A stretch of DNA of 18,335 bases. It comes from F1-60-MAGs163 sp046091165 (GTDB lineage Bacteria; Actinomycetota; Thermoleophilia; Solirubrobacterales; Solirubrobacteraceae). The stretch lies in NCBI GenBank assembly GCA_046091165.1, contig JBJTBE010000109.1, positions 1-18,335 of the forward strand, given 5' to 3'. Below the pieces are notes generated by a model. The model was not told where the DNA came from. It ran no database searches and saw nothing but the letters and a program-made list of their open reading frames with translations. Every line of letters begins with the position of its first letter. The stretch's first letter is position 1. Positions 6,306 through 14,175 of the stretch are shown here, in pieces. Position numbers and translations under genes: made by a program.

Positions 6306-7143
6306 CCTTCGTGCCCAGCTCCTGCACCGGCAGCCCGTCGACCAGGAAGCCGGGCTCGTCGGTGGCCAGCTCGTAGAGGATCCCGCCCGGCTCGCGGAAG
6401 TAGAGCGAGTGGAAGTAGTGGCGGTCGACCAAGCCCGAGCTGGGAACGCCGGCCTGGCCGACCTTCTCGATCCAGCCCGGAAGGTCGGCGTCGAAGGTGC
6501 CCCAGGCGAAGTGGTGGACGGTGCCGGCGCCGGGGCGGGCCGGCTCGTCGGGAGCGGGGTCGAAGGCGATCCAGCCTCCGCGCGTGTCGCCGCGAAGCTC
6601 GAAGCGCTCCTCCTCGCCGGCGCGCTCGGCGCCCATCAGCCGCTCGAGCATCGCGGCCGAGCCGCTGGGCAGCGCGCTGTAGGCGCGGACGCCCTCGAAG
6701 CCGCGCAGCGCCAACTCGGCCGGGATCTCGGGGTGCGCCGCGGTCAGCGGCTCGTCGCCGCTGGAGTCGACGACCAGCTCGTGTCCCATTCCCTCGGGGT
6801 CGGCGAAGAGGAGGGTGTCGCCGTCGCGCACCGTCTCAACGCCGTTGTCTGCGAGGCGACGCTCCCAGAAGTCGATCGCCTCGGGCGAGGCGACCCGGTG
6901 GACGATCCGGTGGACCATTCCGGCACCGGGGCGCCCGGGAACGGCGCCCGGGTACTCGAAGAAGGTGAGGTCGGCACCGGGGCGGGCATTCTCGTCCCCG
7001 TAGAAGAGGTGGTAGACGCCGGGGTCGTCCTGGTTGACCGTCTTGGCGGTCAGCCGCAGGCCGAGGACGCGCGTGTAGAAGTCGAGGTTGACCGGCGCGT
7101 CGCCGGTGATCGCGGTGATGTGGTGGATGCCGTCGAGCTTCAT
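6193..7143 (-). CDS. VOC-family ring-cleaving dioxygenase (MhqO/MhqA-like)
   Basis: A 316-residue protein of the vicinal-oxygen-chelate superfamily with two glyoxalase-like halves. It resembles the MhqO/MhqA group annotated as ring-cleaving (hydroquinone or catechol-type) dioxygenases. It opens with GIHHITAITGD (H7/H8). The second half has GTVHHFAWG (H210, H211) and LYELATDEPG (E258), so His/His/Glu metal ligands are intact. HRIVHRVAS and DPEGMGHELV belong to the same fold. It starts 19 nt after the fbpC stop with only a weak GGTGAAG upstream and is probably the last gene of the iron-transport operon. The C-terminus (RLTPLPDPRAG onward) lies in the overlap with wecA. Substrate and metal are inferred from family only; Fe(II) is usual and Mn is possible. 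Confidence 0.88.
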   Translation of the reverse strand: MKLDGIHHITAITGDAPVNLDFYTRVLGLRLTAKTVNQDDPGVYHLFYGDENARPGADLTFFEYPGAVPGRPGAGMVHRIVHRVASPEAIDFWERRLADNGVETVRDGDTLLFADPEGMGHELVVDSSGDEPLTAAHPEIPAELALRGFEGVRAYSALPSGSAAMLERLMGAERAGEEERFELRGDTRGGWIAFDPAPDEPARPGAGTVHHFAWGTFDADLPGWIEKVGQAGVPSSGLVDRHYFHSLYFREPGGILYELATDEPGFLVDGLPVQELGTKVILPPFLESQRELIEARLTPLPDPRAGWTAPAQAPHD

Positions 7144-7162
7144 CGCTTCACCGGCGGCGGGG

Positions 7163-8266
7163 CTATTCGCGCGGCAGCGCGGTGACCGGGCCGGTGAGGC
7201 TCACCTTCAGCCGGTCGCCGGGGTGGCAGGCCGGGAAGCCGAGGTTGCGGCTGTGGACGCGCTCGCCACCGGCGAGCTCGAGGGTGACGAGCTGGTCGTG
7301 GCCGTAGTAGACGCGGTCGACGACGATGCCGTCGTGGCCCTCACCGTCCGGCGCGGTGGAGATCGACTCGGGGCGGATCAGGATGTCGACCGGGCCGCTC
7401 AGCGACGGGTCGACCTCGGCCTCGCCGAGCAGGCAGCTGGCCCAGCCGCCGCCGGCCTCGCCTGGCAGCACGTCGATCTCGCCCAGGAAGGAGGCGACCC
7501 AGTGGCTGGCCGGGTGGCCGTAGATCTCCTCCGGCGGCCCGCTCTGCTCGATCCGCCCGCGGTTCATCACGGCTACGTCGTTGGCGAAGCTGAGCGCCTC
7601 CTCCTGGTCGTGGGTCACGAGGATCGCCGCGACGCCCGCGGCGAGCAGGATCTCGCGCACCTCGGCGCGCAGCTCCTCGCGCATCGAGGCGTCCAGGCCG
7701 GAGAAGGGCTCGTCGAGGAGGACGACCTGCGGTGAGGGGGCGAGCGCGCGGGCCAGGGCGACGCGCTGCTGCTGGCCCCCGGAGAGCTCCTCGGGGCGCC
7801 GGGCGCCCAGGGCGGAGATGCCGACCAGCCGCATCACCGAGTCGACGCGGTCGCGGTCCGGGCGCCGGCCCAGGGCGTAGCCGACGTTCTGCTCAACGGT
7901 CATGTGGGGGAAGAGGGCGTAGTCCTGGAAGACCATCGCCACGCCGCGGTCCTCAGGCGGGACGAAGCGGTCGGGACCGGCGACCTCGCGACCGGAGATC
8001 TCGATCGAGCCCGAGTCGGCGCGCTCGAAGCCGGCGAGCAGCCGCAGGAGCGTGGTCTTGCCGCAGCCGCTCGGGCCCAGGAGCGCGGCCACGTCGCCGG
8101 AGCGCATCGTGAAGGAGACGTCGTCGACGGCCTGCACCCCGTCGAAGGCCTTGTTGAGCGCCGTGGCCTTGATCAGCTCAGGGCGCTCGCCGGCCCCGCC
8201 GATGGGGCAGGAGGCCACTCTTTCGGTTACCGAATCCACTTCCTTAATTGTGGCAAGTTCGCTCAT
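7163..8266 (-). CDS. fbpC: Iron(III) ABC transporter ATP-binding protein
   Basis: A 367-residue ATPase that powers import through the permease encoded just upstream. ABC motifs are complete: Walker A GPSGCGKTT (64-72), Q-loop Q114, signature LSGGQQQR (161-168), Walker B VVLLDEP (181-187), and H219 in the switch. Residues after about 270 form a TOBE-like domain (DILIRPESI, YYGHDQLVTLEL), as in FbpC/PotA-type ATPases. The ATG overlaps the permease stop as ATGA (8263-8266), so coupling is likely. The first 30 or so residues, before LIKATALNKAF, are an extension not usual in the family. They are coded by a noticeably AT-richer patch with a 13-bp palindrome. Iron specificity is inferred mainly from the binding protein. 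Thiamine or other anions are alternatives for this subfamily. Confidence 0.9.
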   Translation of the reverse strand: MSELATIKEVDSVTERVASCPIGGAGERPELIKATALNKAFDGVQAVDDVSFTMRSGDVAALLGPSGCGKTTLLRLLAGFERADSGSIEISGREVAGPDRFVPPEDRGVAMVFQDYALFPHMTVEQNVGYALGRRPDRDRVDSVMRLVGISALGARRPEELSGGQQQRVALARALAPSPQVVLLDEPFSGLDASMREELRAEVREILLAAGVAAILVTHDQEEALSFANDVAVMNRGRIEQSGPPEEIYGHPASHWVASFLGEIDVLPGEAGGGWASCLLGEAEVDPSLSGPVDILIRPESISTAPDGEGHDGIVVDRVYYGHDQLVTLELAGGERVHSRNLGFPACHPGDRLKVSLTGPVTALPRE

Positions 8267-9858
8267 CTTTCCCGTCCCACCAGCAGCCAGACTCCCGGAG
8301 CGGTCACCAGCAGCAGTACGAGGGCGGGGATGGCCCCGCTCTCGAAGAAGGCGCGCGTGGATTCCTGCCAGATCACCAGCGGCAGCGTGCTGAAGCCGAT
8401 CGGCGAGAGGAGCACGACCACCGGCAGCTCCTTGATCGCCGCCACGAAGACGAGCGCCGCACCGGCGAGGATGCCGGCCCGGGTCAGGGGTATCCCGATG
8501 GTGGCCAGCACCTGGGCCGGCGAGCGCCCAGAGCCGCGGGCCGCCTCCTCCAGCCGCGGGGGCAGCTGCAGCACCGCGGCCCGGGTTGCGGTGAGGGCCA
8601 GCGGCAGGCAGACGATCGCCATGGCGATCACCGTCATGGGAAGCGTCTGGTAGAGGAACGGCACCAGGCGGATCCCGACGAAGACCACGGCGAGCGCGAC
8701 GACGATCCCGGGCAGCGCGTAGCCGCTGGTGGTGAGGGTGTCGACGAGCCGGGACAGGCGCCCGGGTGCGCGGGCTCCCAGCCAGGCGACCGGAAGCGCC
8801 GCCACCGCGGCGACCAGCGCGGTGAGGGCGGCCAGCAGGAAGGAGTTGGCCGCCGCGGTGAGGACCTGCTGCCAGTCGGTCGAGCCGGCGACGCTCTGGG
8901 CCGACCAGTAGACGAGCATCCCCACCGGCAGCAGGAAGGAGAAGAAGGCGACGGTGGCGCAGTAGGCCAGGGCGGGCCAGCGCCAGCGCCCGAGCGGCAC
9001 CGGGCGCGCCGCCCGGATGCTCCCCGGACCGACACGGTGGTAGGAGCGCCGGCGCCGCAGGCGACTCTCGGCGACCAGCAGCAGCAGCATCACGATCACC
9101 AGCACGCCGGCCAGTGCGGCGGCGCCGGTCCGGTCGAAGCTGGCCCGGTAGGACTGGTAGATGACGCGGGTGAACGAGTCGAAGCGCAGGATCGAGACGG
9201 CGCCGAAATCGGCCAGCGCGTAGAGGCTCACCAGCAGCGCCCCGGCGCCGATGGCCGGCACCAGCTGGGGCAGGATCACCGTCCGCGCGATCGTGGCCTG
9301 GGAGCGCCCCATGCCGGCGGCGGCCTCCTCGAGGTTGGGGTCAAGGCGCCGCAGCGCCGCCCGCACCGGGAGCAGCACGAGCGGGAAGGTGAAGAGGGTG
9401 AGGACGATCCAGGCACCCCCGAAGCCGTAGACGCTGGGCAGCCGCTCGACCCCGAGCAGCCCCTGGAGCTCGCCGCGGGGCCCGAGCGCCGACACGAAGA
9501 GGTAGGCGCCGATGTAGCTGGGGATCACCAGGGGCAGCACGGAGAGGACGGTCCAGCCCCGGCGCCAGGGAAGGTCGCTGCGGCTGGTCAGCCAGGCCAG
9601 GGGGACGGCGACCAGCGTGGCGGTCGCTCCCACCGCGACCGCCAGTGCGAGGCTGCGCAGGAGAAGCGAGAGCGTGTCGGCCCGCCAGATGACCTCCCAG
9701 GCCACCGCCGGCTCGTCGAGGATGACGACGAACAGGTAGGCGACCGGCACGGCGCAGACGACGGCGACCAGGCCGGCGGCCACGAGAGTCCCGGCCGAGA
9801 CCCTCCGCAGGGCCAGGAGGCGCGGCGCCCGCGGGACCGCTGTGGCCGGGGAGGACAC
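8263..9858 (-). CDS. fbpB: Iron(III) ABC transporter permease (two fused FbpB modules)
   Basis: A 531-residue inner-membrane permease with two tandem BPD_transp_1 modules and about twelve hydrophobic segments, the usual size and shape for FbpB-type ferric permeases. Each half carries an EAA loop that docks the ATPase: LEEAAAGMGRSQATIA near residue 177 and LEEAARGSGRSPAQVL near residue 437. The GTG start (9856-9858) lies 3 bp after the stop of the binding-protein gene. The 3' end overlaps fbpC by 4 bp. The arrangement binding protein, permease, ATPase in one operon is the standard fbpABC order. The fused double permease works without a second subunit. Confidence 0.92.
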   Translation of the reverse strand: MSSPATAVPRAPRLLALRRVSAGTLVAAGLVAVVCAVPVAYLFVVILDEPAVAWEVIWRADTLSLLLRSLALAVAVGATATLVAVPLAWLTSRSDLPWRRGWTVLSVLPLVIPSYIGAYLFVSALGPRGELQGLLGVERLPSVYGFGGAWIVLTLFTFPLVLLPVRAALRRLDPNLEEAAAGMGRSQATIARTVILPQLVPAIGAGALLVSLYALADFGAVSILRFDSFTRVIYQSYRASFDRTGAAALAGVLVIVMLLLLVAESRLRRRRSYHRVGPGSIRAARPVPLGRWRWPALAYCATVAFFSFLLPVGMLVYWSAQSVAGSTDWQQVLTAAANSFLLAALTALVAAVAALPVAWLGARAPGRLSRLVDTLTTSGYALPGIVVALAVVFVGIRLVPFLYQTLPMTVIAMAIVCLPLALTATRAAVLQLPPRLEEAARGSGRSPAQVLATIGIPLTRAGILAGAALVFVAAIKELPVVVLLSPIGFSTLPLVIWQESTRAFFESGAIPALVLLLVTAPGVWLLVGRER

Positions 9859-9861
9859 CGG

Positions 9862-10896
9862 TCAGAGCACCCCGGTCTCCTGGAGGAGCTGCTGGGTCCC
9901 CTGGAGGTCCTCCAGGTCGGCCAGGTCGATGTCGGGCTGCTTGATGCTGGTGAGCGGCGGCAGCGACGGGTCCTGCTTTACGCCCGGCACCAGCGGGTAC
10001 TCGCCGACCTCCCGCGCGAAGTACTCCTGCTGGGGGTCGGCGAGCAGGAAGCCGATGAACGACTTCGCGGCGTCCTGCTGGTCCGAGGCGCCGGGGATTC
10101 CGGCCCCGGAGACGTTCACCAGCGTCCCGACGTCGCCGCCGGGGAAGAAGTGGAGCTGAACGGGGTAGTTCTCCTGCCTGATCTCGCCCTCCCGGATGCC
10201 CTCGAGCACGTAGTAGTGGTTGATCAGGCCGACCTCGATCTCGCCGTCGGCGATGGCGTCGCGGATGATTGAGTTCTTCTCGTAGGACTGGGTGCCGTTG
10301 GCCTTCATCTCCTCGAGCCACCTCTTCGTCTTCTCCTCGCCGGCGGTGAGGCGCATGGCGGTCACGAAGGCCTGGAAAGAGGCGTTGGGCGGCGCCCAGC
10401 CGACCTTGCCCTTCCAGCGGGGCTGGGTGAGGTCGAAGACCGAGTCGGGCAGCTCGTCCCTGCCGAGCTGGCGGCTGTCGTAGGCCAGGACCCGCACGCG
10501 GCCGGTGATCCCGACCCAGTCCCCGTCGCTGGAGCGGTACTTCGCGGGGACGCGGTCGAGGATGTCGCTGGGCAGCTTCGTCAGCAGGCCGGCCTGCTGG
10601 AGGGCGCCGAGGGCGCCGGCGTCCTGGCTCAGGAAGAGGCCGGCCGGGGTCCGGTCGCCTTCCTCGCGAAGGGTGGAGGCGAGCTCGGCGCTGTCTCCGT
10701 AGCGGACCTCGACCTTCACGCCGGGGTTCTCCCTGCGGTAGCGCTCGACGAGGGGCCCGACGTACTCCTCGTCACGGCCGGAGTAGATCGTCAGGCTCTT
10801 GCCGTCCCCGGCCGAACCCGAGCCGGAGCCGCACCCGGCCACGACGGCGGCGGCGAGGGCGGTCAGCAGAAGGGCGAGGACGGCGGTCTTCTTCAC
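9862..10896 (-). CDS. fbpA: Iron(III)-binding lipoprotein of ABC transporter
   Basis: A 344-residue extracytoplasmic solute-binding protein. It begins with a lipoprotein signal: MKKTA, a hydrophobic core, and lipobox VAGC with the lipidated cysteine at C22, followed by a Gly/Ser linker. The mature part opens with LTIYSGRDEEYV and contains NHYYVL, with the adjacent tyrosines Y228 and Y229 that coordinate ferric iron in FbpA/FutA proteins. QLHFFPGGDVGTLVNVSGAG is also typical of the family. The start is GTG (10894-10896) with an AGGAG Shine-Dalgarno at 10907-10911, 10 nt upstream. This gene therefore has a real 5' leader, unlike most first genes in the window. It is the first gene of the transporter operon. 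Putative operators lie in the leader. Ferric iron is the likely ligand from the tyrosine pair. Confidence 0.9.
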   Translation of the reverse strand: MKKTAVLALLLTALAAAVVAGCGSGSGSAGDGKSLTIYSGRDEEYVGPLVERYRRENPGVKVEVRYGDSAELASTLREEGDRTPAGLFLSQDAGALGALQQAGLLTKLPSDILDRVPAKYRSSDGDWVGITGRVRVLAYDSRQLGRDELPDSVFDLTQPRWKGKVGWAPPNASFQAFVTAMRLTAGEEKTKRWLEEMKANGTQSYEKNSIIRDAIADGEIEVGLINHYYVLEGIREGEIRQENYPVQLHFFPGGDVGTLVNVSGAGIPGASDQQDAAKSFIGFLLADPQQEYFAREVGEYPLVPGVKQDPSLPPLTSIKQPDIDLADLEDLQGTQQLLQETGVL

Positions 10897-10906
10897 GGGG
10901 ACTGGG

Positions 10907-10911
10907 CTCCT
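10907..10911 (-). promoter_or_regulatory. Shine-Dalgarno of fbpA
   Basis: Complement AGGAG, 10 nt before the GTG at 10896. It supports that GTG over other starts and shows that this mRNA has an untranslated leader. Confidence 0.6.
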
Positions 10912-10913
10912 GG

Positions 10914-10944
10914 GTTAAATCCGATAACGGCAGTAGGAGTTCTA
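10914..10944. promoter_or_regulatory. possible operator region upstream of fbpA
   Basis: Two small inverted repeats lie in an AT-richer patch in front of the iron operon: GTTA-N7-TAAC (10914-10928) and the imperfect palindrome TAGGAGTTCTA (10934-10944). An iron regulator of the DtxR/IdeR or Fur type would be expected here, but neither repeat is a good match to the known boxes, so the regulator is a guess. No clear -10/-35 pair could be assigned for fbpA. Confidence 0.25.
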
Positions 10945-10995
10945 GCAATCTTCAGCCCCGGGGGGCGGCAAAGCAGGCGCGTCCGCAGCGGTGCC

Positions 10996-11001
10996 TACCC
11001 T
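10996..11001 (+). promoter_or_regulatory. candidate -10 box of the small membrane protein gene
   Basis: TACCCT, 7 nt before the ATG at 11009, with no Shine-Dalgarno. It fits the leaderless pattern and favours ATG 11009 over the in-frame GTG at 10991. Confidence 0.45.
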
Positions 11002-11008
11002 CTGGCCC

Positions 11009-11338
11009 ATGTCCACGCCGCCTCCGCAGGATCCGACCCAGGTCTACCAGCAGCCGGGAGGGCAGCCGCCCTACCAGCCCCCGCCGCCCAATCAGCAGGG
11101 CTCGGGCTCGGGCAACCCGTGGCCGTGGGTCCTGGGCGCGGTCGCCCTGATCGTCGCCGGCGTGATCGCCGCGATCCTGATCACCTCCAGCGACGACAGC
11201 GGCAAGACGCCCAAGACGGTCGACCGCACCCAGACGGTCCAGACGACGATCACCCAGGCCACCACCCAGACGCAGACGGTGACCGTGCCGACCACGGTCA
11301 CCACGCCGCCCGACAACGGCGGCCAGCCGGCGCCCTGA
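11009..11338 (+). CDS. Small single-pass membrane protein with Thr/Gln-rich tail
   Basis: A 109-residue protein not recognised as any named family. Residues 1-36 are Pro/Gln/Tyr/Gly-rich (TQVYQQPGGQPPYQPPPP) and disordered. Residues 38-58 (WPWVLGAVALIVAGVIAAIL) form one hydrophobic helix. The rest is a Thr/Gln/Val-rich tail (QTVQTTITQATTQTQTVTV, then TTVTTPP) that is probably extracellular and could be O-glycosylated. Pro-rich heads before a helix are common in actinobacterial membrane proteins. The ATG is chosen because a TACCCT box sits 7 nt upstream; a GTG 18 bp earlier is in frame but lies before that box. The gene is divergent from the iron operon and convergent with the GT-C gene (9 bp between stops). 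No function is claimed. Confidence 0.75.
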   Translation: MSTPPPQDPTQVYQQPGGQPPYQPPPPNQQGSGSGNPWPWVLGAVALIVAGVIAAILITSSDDSGKTPKTVDRTQTVQTTITQATTQTQTVTVPTTVTTPPDNGGQPAP

Positions 11339-11341
11339 CCG

Positions 11342-11358
11342 GCCCGCCTAGCGCGGGC
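11342..11358. terminator. weak inverted repeat between convergent genes
   Basis: GCCCGC-CTAGC-GCGGGC, a 6-bp stem with a 5-nt loop, spans the 9-bp gap between two convergent stop codons. There is no T-run on either strand, so termination is only a possibility. Confidence 0.25.
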
Positions 11359-12790
11359 AGAGCCGTGAGACCCGCCAGCTGGCGTTGCCGCCGGCGGGCC
11401 TGAAGCCGGCCGGGGCCGGCACGACGAGCGAGCCCAGGCCGCGGTCGAGGATGTAGTTGTCCGAGACCGAGGGGTTGGCCGGCGTGACCCAGGTTCCCTG
11501 GCGTGGCCTGCGCTCCTGGACGTTGACGATCGCCGCGGGGGGCACGTCGAGCCAGAGGGAGAGCAGCGGCACCGGGCGGTGGTTGGGCACGGTCACCGGC
11601 AGGCAGTCGCGGCCGATCAGGCCCGGCGGCTGCTCGACCAGCGCCTTGAGGTCCTGCTGGATCGCGTCCTGGCGCTCGAGCGCCTCGCGCAGCCCGGAGA
11701 TCCGCTCGGCCCGCGAGGGCAGGAAGACGGCCAGCAGCACCAGCGACACCACGGCAAACCACGACCACCACTGACGCCGCTGGTCGCCGGGCTCGAGCTC
11801 GCGCCAGCCGAATACCCCGGCCCCGCAGAAGATCGCCCCGATCGCGGCGGGCAGGAGCAGGTAGCGGCCGAGGATCGGCAGGCCGGCGATGGCCAGCACG
11901 CAGAAGGCCCCCAGCGCCACGACGCCGACGACGACCGCGATCTTCGCCTTCTCCCTCAGCGTCCACCAGGCGAAGGCCAGCCCGCCGCCGGCGGCGAAGA
12001 GCACCGGCTCGCGCAGGATCTCGCCGATCCGGCGGGGCACGGTCAGCGGCAGGTCGCCCAGCCCGGTGGGCCGGTCGAGCGCCCTGACGTTCTCCTGCGT
12101 GCCGGTGAGCGAATGGACCGGGCTGCCGGCCAGCAGCCAGTCGCTCAGCACCCAGACCAGCGGCGCCAGCGCCGCGAGGGCGATCCAGCCGGCGACCTTG
12201 CGGGCGTCGCTGCGGTCGCCGAGCAGCAGCCAGAGCACGTAGGCGGCGCTGAACGCCCAGGCCTCCGGGCGGATCAGGCCGGCCACGGCGAGCAGGGCGA
12301 GCACCGGCCAGCCGGCCCGGCGGCGCCGGCTCTCGATGAGGACGGCCCCGAGCACGAGGGCCACGTAGGGGATGTCGACGTAGGCGCGGGCGCCGAAGTC
12401 CAGCAGCGGGCGGCTGGTCAGCATCACCAGGGCGGCGACCACGCCGGCCCACGGGCCGAACCACTCGGCCCCCAGCTCGTAGACCAGCCAGATCAGGACC
12501 CCGAGGAAGAAGAAGCCCAGGACGATCGTCAGGTCGATCGCCGCCAGCGCGTGGACGGCGCCGTCGGCGGCGCCGCATCGCGGCGAGAGGACGATCCCGT
12601 AAAGGGTGGAGAGCGGGTGAGGGGTGGGGGAGAAGGGCAGGTCGAAGTCCGGCGTGCGCCCGTTGGCCAGCTCGCGGCCCCAGGCCAGCGAGTAGAGCGT
12701 GTCGTAGTTGACGACGCTGCGCCCGGCCATTAGCCAGGCCAGCGCGCCGAGCAGGGCGGCGGCGACGGCGGCTCTCAGCGTGCGCGCCAT
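11348..12790 (-). CDS. Polytopic membrane protein, GT-C glycosyltransferase-like
   Basis: A 480-residue integral membrane protein with roughly ten hydrophobic segments and a C-terminal soluble part of about 120 residues. After the first helix comes a loop with NYDTLYSLAWGRELANG, then FDLPFSPTPHPLSTL. This placement of an acidic residue in the first external loop, with many helices after it, resembles GT-C enzymes such as ArnT or PMT-like mannosyltransferases that use polyprenyl-phosphate sugars. I do not recognise a specific family. The ATG at 12788-12790 is chosen because the first helix follows it at once (MARTLRAAVAAALLGALAWL); longer in-frame readings run through the upstream peptidase gene. 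It begins 7 bp after the M20 stop, so the two are co-transcribed. It could act in cell-envelope glycosylation, but that is inference. Confidence 0.75.
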   Translation of the reverse strand: MARTLRAAVAAALLGALAWLMAGRSVVNYDTLYSLAWGRELANGRTPDFDLPFSPTPHPLSTLYGIVLSPRCGAADGAVHALAAIDLTIVLGFFFLGVLIWLVYELGAEWFGPWAGVVAALVMLTSRPLLDFGARAYVDIPYVALVLGAVLIESRRRRAGWPVLALLAVAGLIRPEAWAFSAAYVLWLLLGDRSDARKVAGWIALAALAPLVWVLSDWLLAGSPVHSLTGTQENVRALDRPTGLGDLPLTVPRRIGEILREPVLFAAGGGLAFAWWTLREKAKIAVVVGVVALGAFCVLAIAGLPILGRYLLLPAAIGAIFCGAGVFGWRELEPGDQRRQWWSWFAVVSLVLLAVFLPSRAERISGLREALERQDAIQQDLKALVEQPPGLIGRDCLPVTVPNHRPVPLLSLWLDVPPAAIVNVQERRPRQGTWVTPANPSVSDNYILDRGLGSLVVPAPAGFRPAGGNASWRVSRLCPR

Positions 12791-12797
12791 CGGCGGC

Positions 12798-14117
12798 TCA
12801 GCCCCGCGGCAGCGCGGCGAGGGCGACGAGCATCTCCCGCGCGCAGCGCTCGCCCAGGAGCAGGCTCTCCACCGCGAAGGACTCGTTGGGCGCGTGGATG
12901 TCGTCGTCGGCCAGGGCAAAGCCGGTGACGACGACGGGGATGCCCCGCGCCTGCAGGTCGGCGACGACAGGGATCGACGCCCCCGCCCGCACCAGCACCG
13001 TCTCCAGGCCGCTGGCCCGGTCGATCGCCTCGCGGGCCAGGCGGATGGCCGGCAGATCAGGCTCGAAGAGTGAGGGCTCCCCGGCATGCCAGGAGATCTC
13101 CATCGTGGCTCCGTCGGGCAGGCCGGAGCGCATGAGCCGCTCGAACTCGGCCTTCATCGCCGCCGCGTCCTGGCCGGGAGCCACCCGCAGCGAGACGAAG
13201 GCCTCGGCGCGCGCCGGGATCACCGTCCGCGGCGAGCCGGCCTCGATCCAGTTGATATCCACGGCCGGGCGGGCGCCGTTGCGCAGCCGGAACTCCGTGG
13301 CGGCCTCCGGGTAGAGGGGCCGGGCGCCGACCTCGTCGAGGATCTCCGAGCCGGGGCGCAGGCGCTCCCAGCCCTCGACCTCCTCCTCGCCGGGTTCGGC
13401 TGCGCCGGCGGCGAGCTCCTCACGCACCACGCCGCGCTCGTCGGGTACCACCTGGGCCAGCACGCGGTGCAGGACGTTGAGGGCGTTGAGGACGCTGCCC
13501 CCGTACATCCCGGAGTGCAGGTCGCGCGGCTGGCACTCGATCGTCAGCTTCGCCGCGATCACGCCCCGCAGGCCGACGGTGATCGCCGGGGTCTGCGGGT
13601 TCTCCATCTGGCAGTCGAAGACGATCGCGCAGTCGGCGCCGCGGTCGTCGCTGCGCACCCACTCGGCCACCGAGGCGCCCCCGACCTCCTCCTCGCCCTC
13701 CACCACGACCCGCACGTTCACCGGCAGCTCGCCCTCGGCGGCCAGCGCGCAGGCGGCATGGAAGAGGGAGAAGAAGTTTCCCTTGTCGTCGCTGGCCCCG
13801 CGGGCGTAGAGCCGGCCGTCGCGGACCTCGGGCTCGAACGGCGGCGAGTCCCAGGCCTCGGGCGGGCCGGGCGACTGGACGTCGTAGTGGCCGTAGATGA
13901 GGACGGTGGGGGCCTCGGGCGACGGCCCCTCGAGCTCGCCGACGACCAGCGGGTTGCCGTCGCCGATCGTCACCAGGGAGGCCTGGCCGCCGGCCCGGCG
14001 GATCTTCTCGGCGGCGAACGCCGCGCCCCGCTCGAGGTCGGCGGCGTCGCCCTCCCCGGTGGAGATCGAGGGGATCCGCAGCCACTCGCAGAGCTCTTCG
14101 AGCATCGTCTCTTCCAT
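12798..14117 (-). CDS. M20-family metallo-dipeptidase
   Basis: A 439-residue zinc-type peptidase of family M20 (ArgE/DapE/CPG2/dipeptidase group). It probably hydrolyses dipeptides or N-acyl amino acids in the cytosol, as there is no signal peptide. Metal and catalytic residues are intact: YGHYDVQ (H77, D79), SDDKG (bridging D110), EGEEEVG (140-146, general-base Glu) and DDDIHAPNE (H408). The dimerisation domain includes DLHSGMYGG. The ATG at 14117 is supported by a TAGGGT -10 box 8 nt upstream; an alternative ATG at 14105 would shorten it by four residues. AAGGA lies 3 nt before the ATG and may also serve as a Shine-Dalgarno. It is divergent from dnaX across 71 bp and is followed at 7 bp by the GT-C-like gene. 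Confidence 0.93.
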   Translation of the reverse strand: MEETMLEELCEWLRIPSISTGEGDAADLERGAAFAAEKIRRAGGQASLVTIGDGNPLVVGELEGPSPEAPTVLIYGHYDVQSPGPPEAWDSPPFEPEVRDGRLYARGASDDKGNFFSLFHAACALAAEGELPVNVRVVVEGEEEVGGASVAEWVRSDDRGADCAIVFDCQMENPQTPAITVGLRGVIAAKLTIECQPRDLHSGMYGGSVLNALNVLHRVLAQVVPDERGVVREELAAGAAEPGEEEVEGWERLRPGSEILDEVGARPLYPEAATEFRLRNGARPAVDINWIEAGSPRTVIPARAEAFVSLRVAPGQDAAAMKAEFERLMRSGLPDGATMEISWHAGEPSLFEPDLPAIRLAREAIDRASGLETVLVRAGASIPVVADLQARGIPVVVTGFALADDDIHAPNESFAVESLLLGERCAREMLVALAALPRG

Positions 14118-14125
14118 CGTCCTTC

Positions 14126-14131
14126 ACCCTA
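14126..14131 (-). promoter_or_regulatory. candidate -10 box of the M20 peptidase gene
   Basis: Complement TAGGGT (TAnnnT), 8 nt before the ATG at 14117. It shares a 71-bp divergent intergenic region with the dnaX promoter. Confidence 0.45.
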
Positions 14132-14175
14132 CTTTCCGGCCCCCGCGGAGCGGCCCGGCGCGCCGGGACGGCGAC

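Noticed and set aside
8248..10272. 674-codon plus-strand open frame antisense to the iron transporter genes
   Set aside because: It is a composition shadow (Gln/Arg/Gly/Asp-rich, no motifs) opposite two clear transporter genes; long antisense frames are expected in GC-rich coding DNA.
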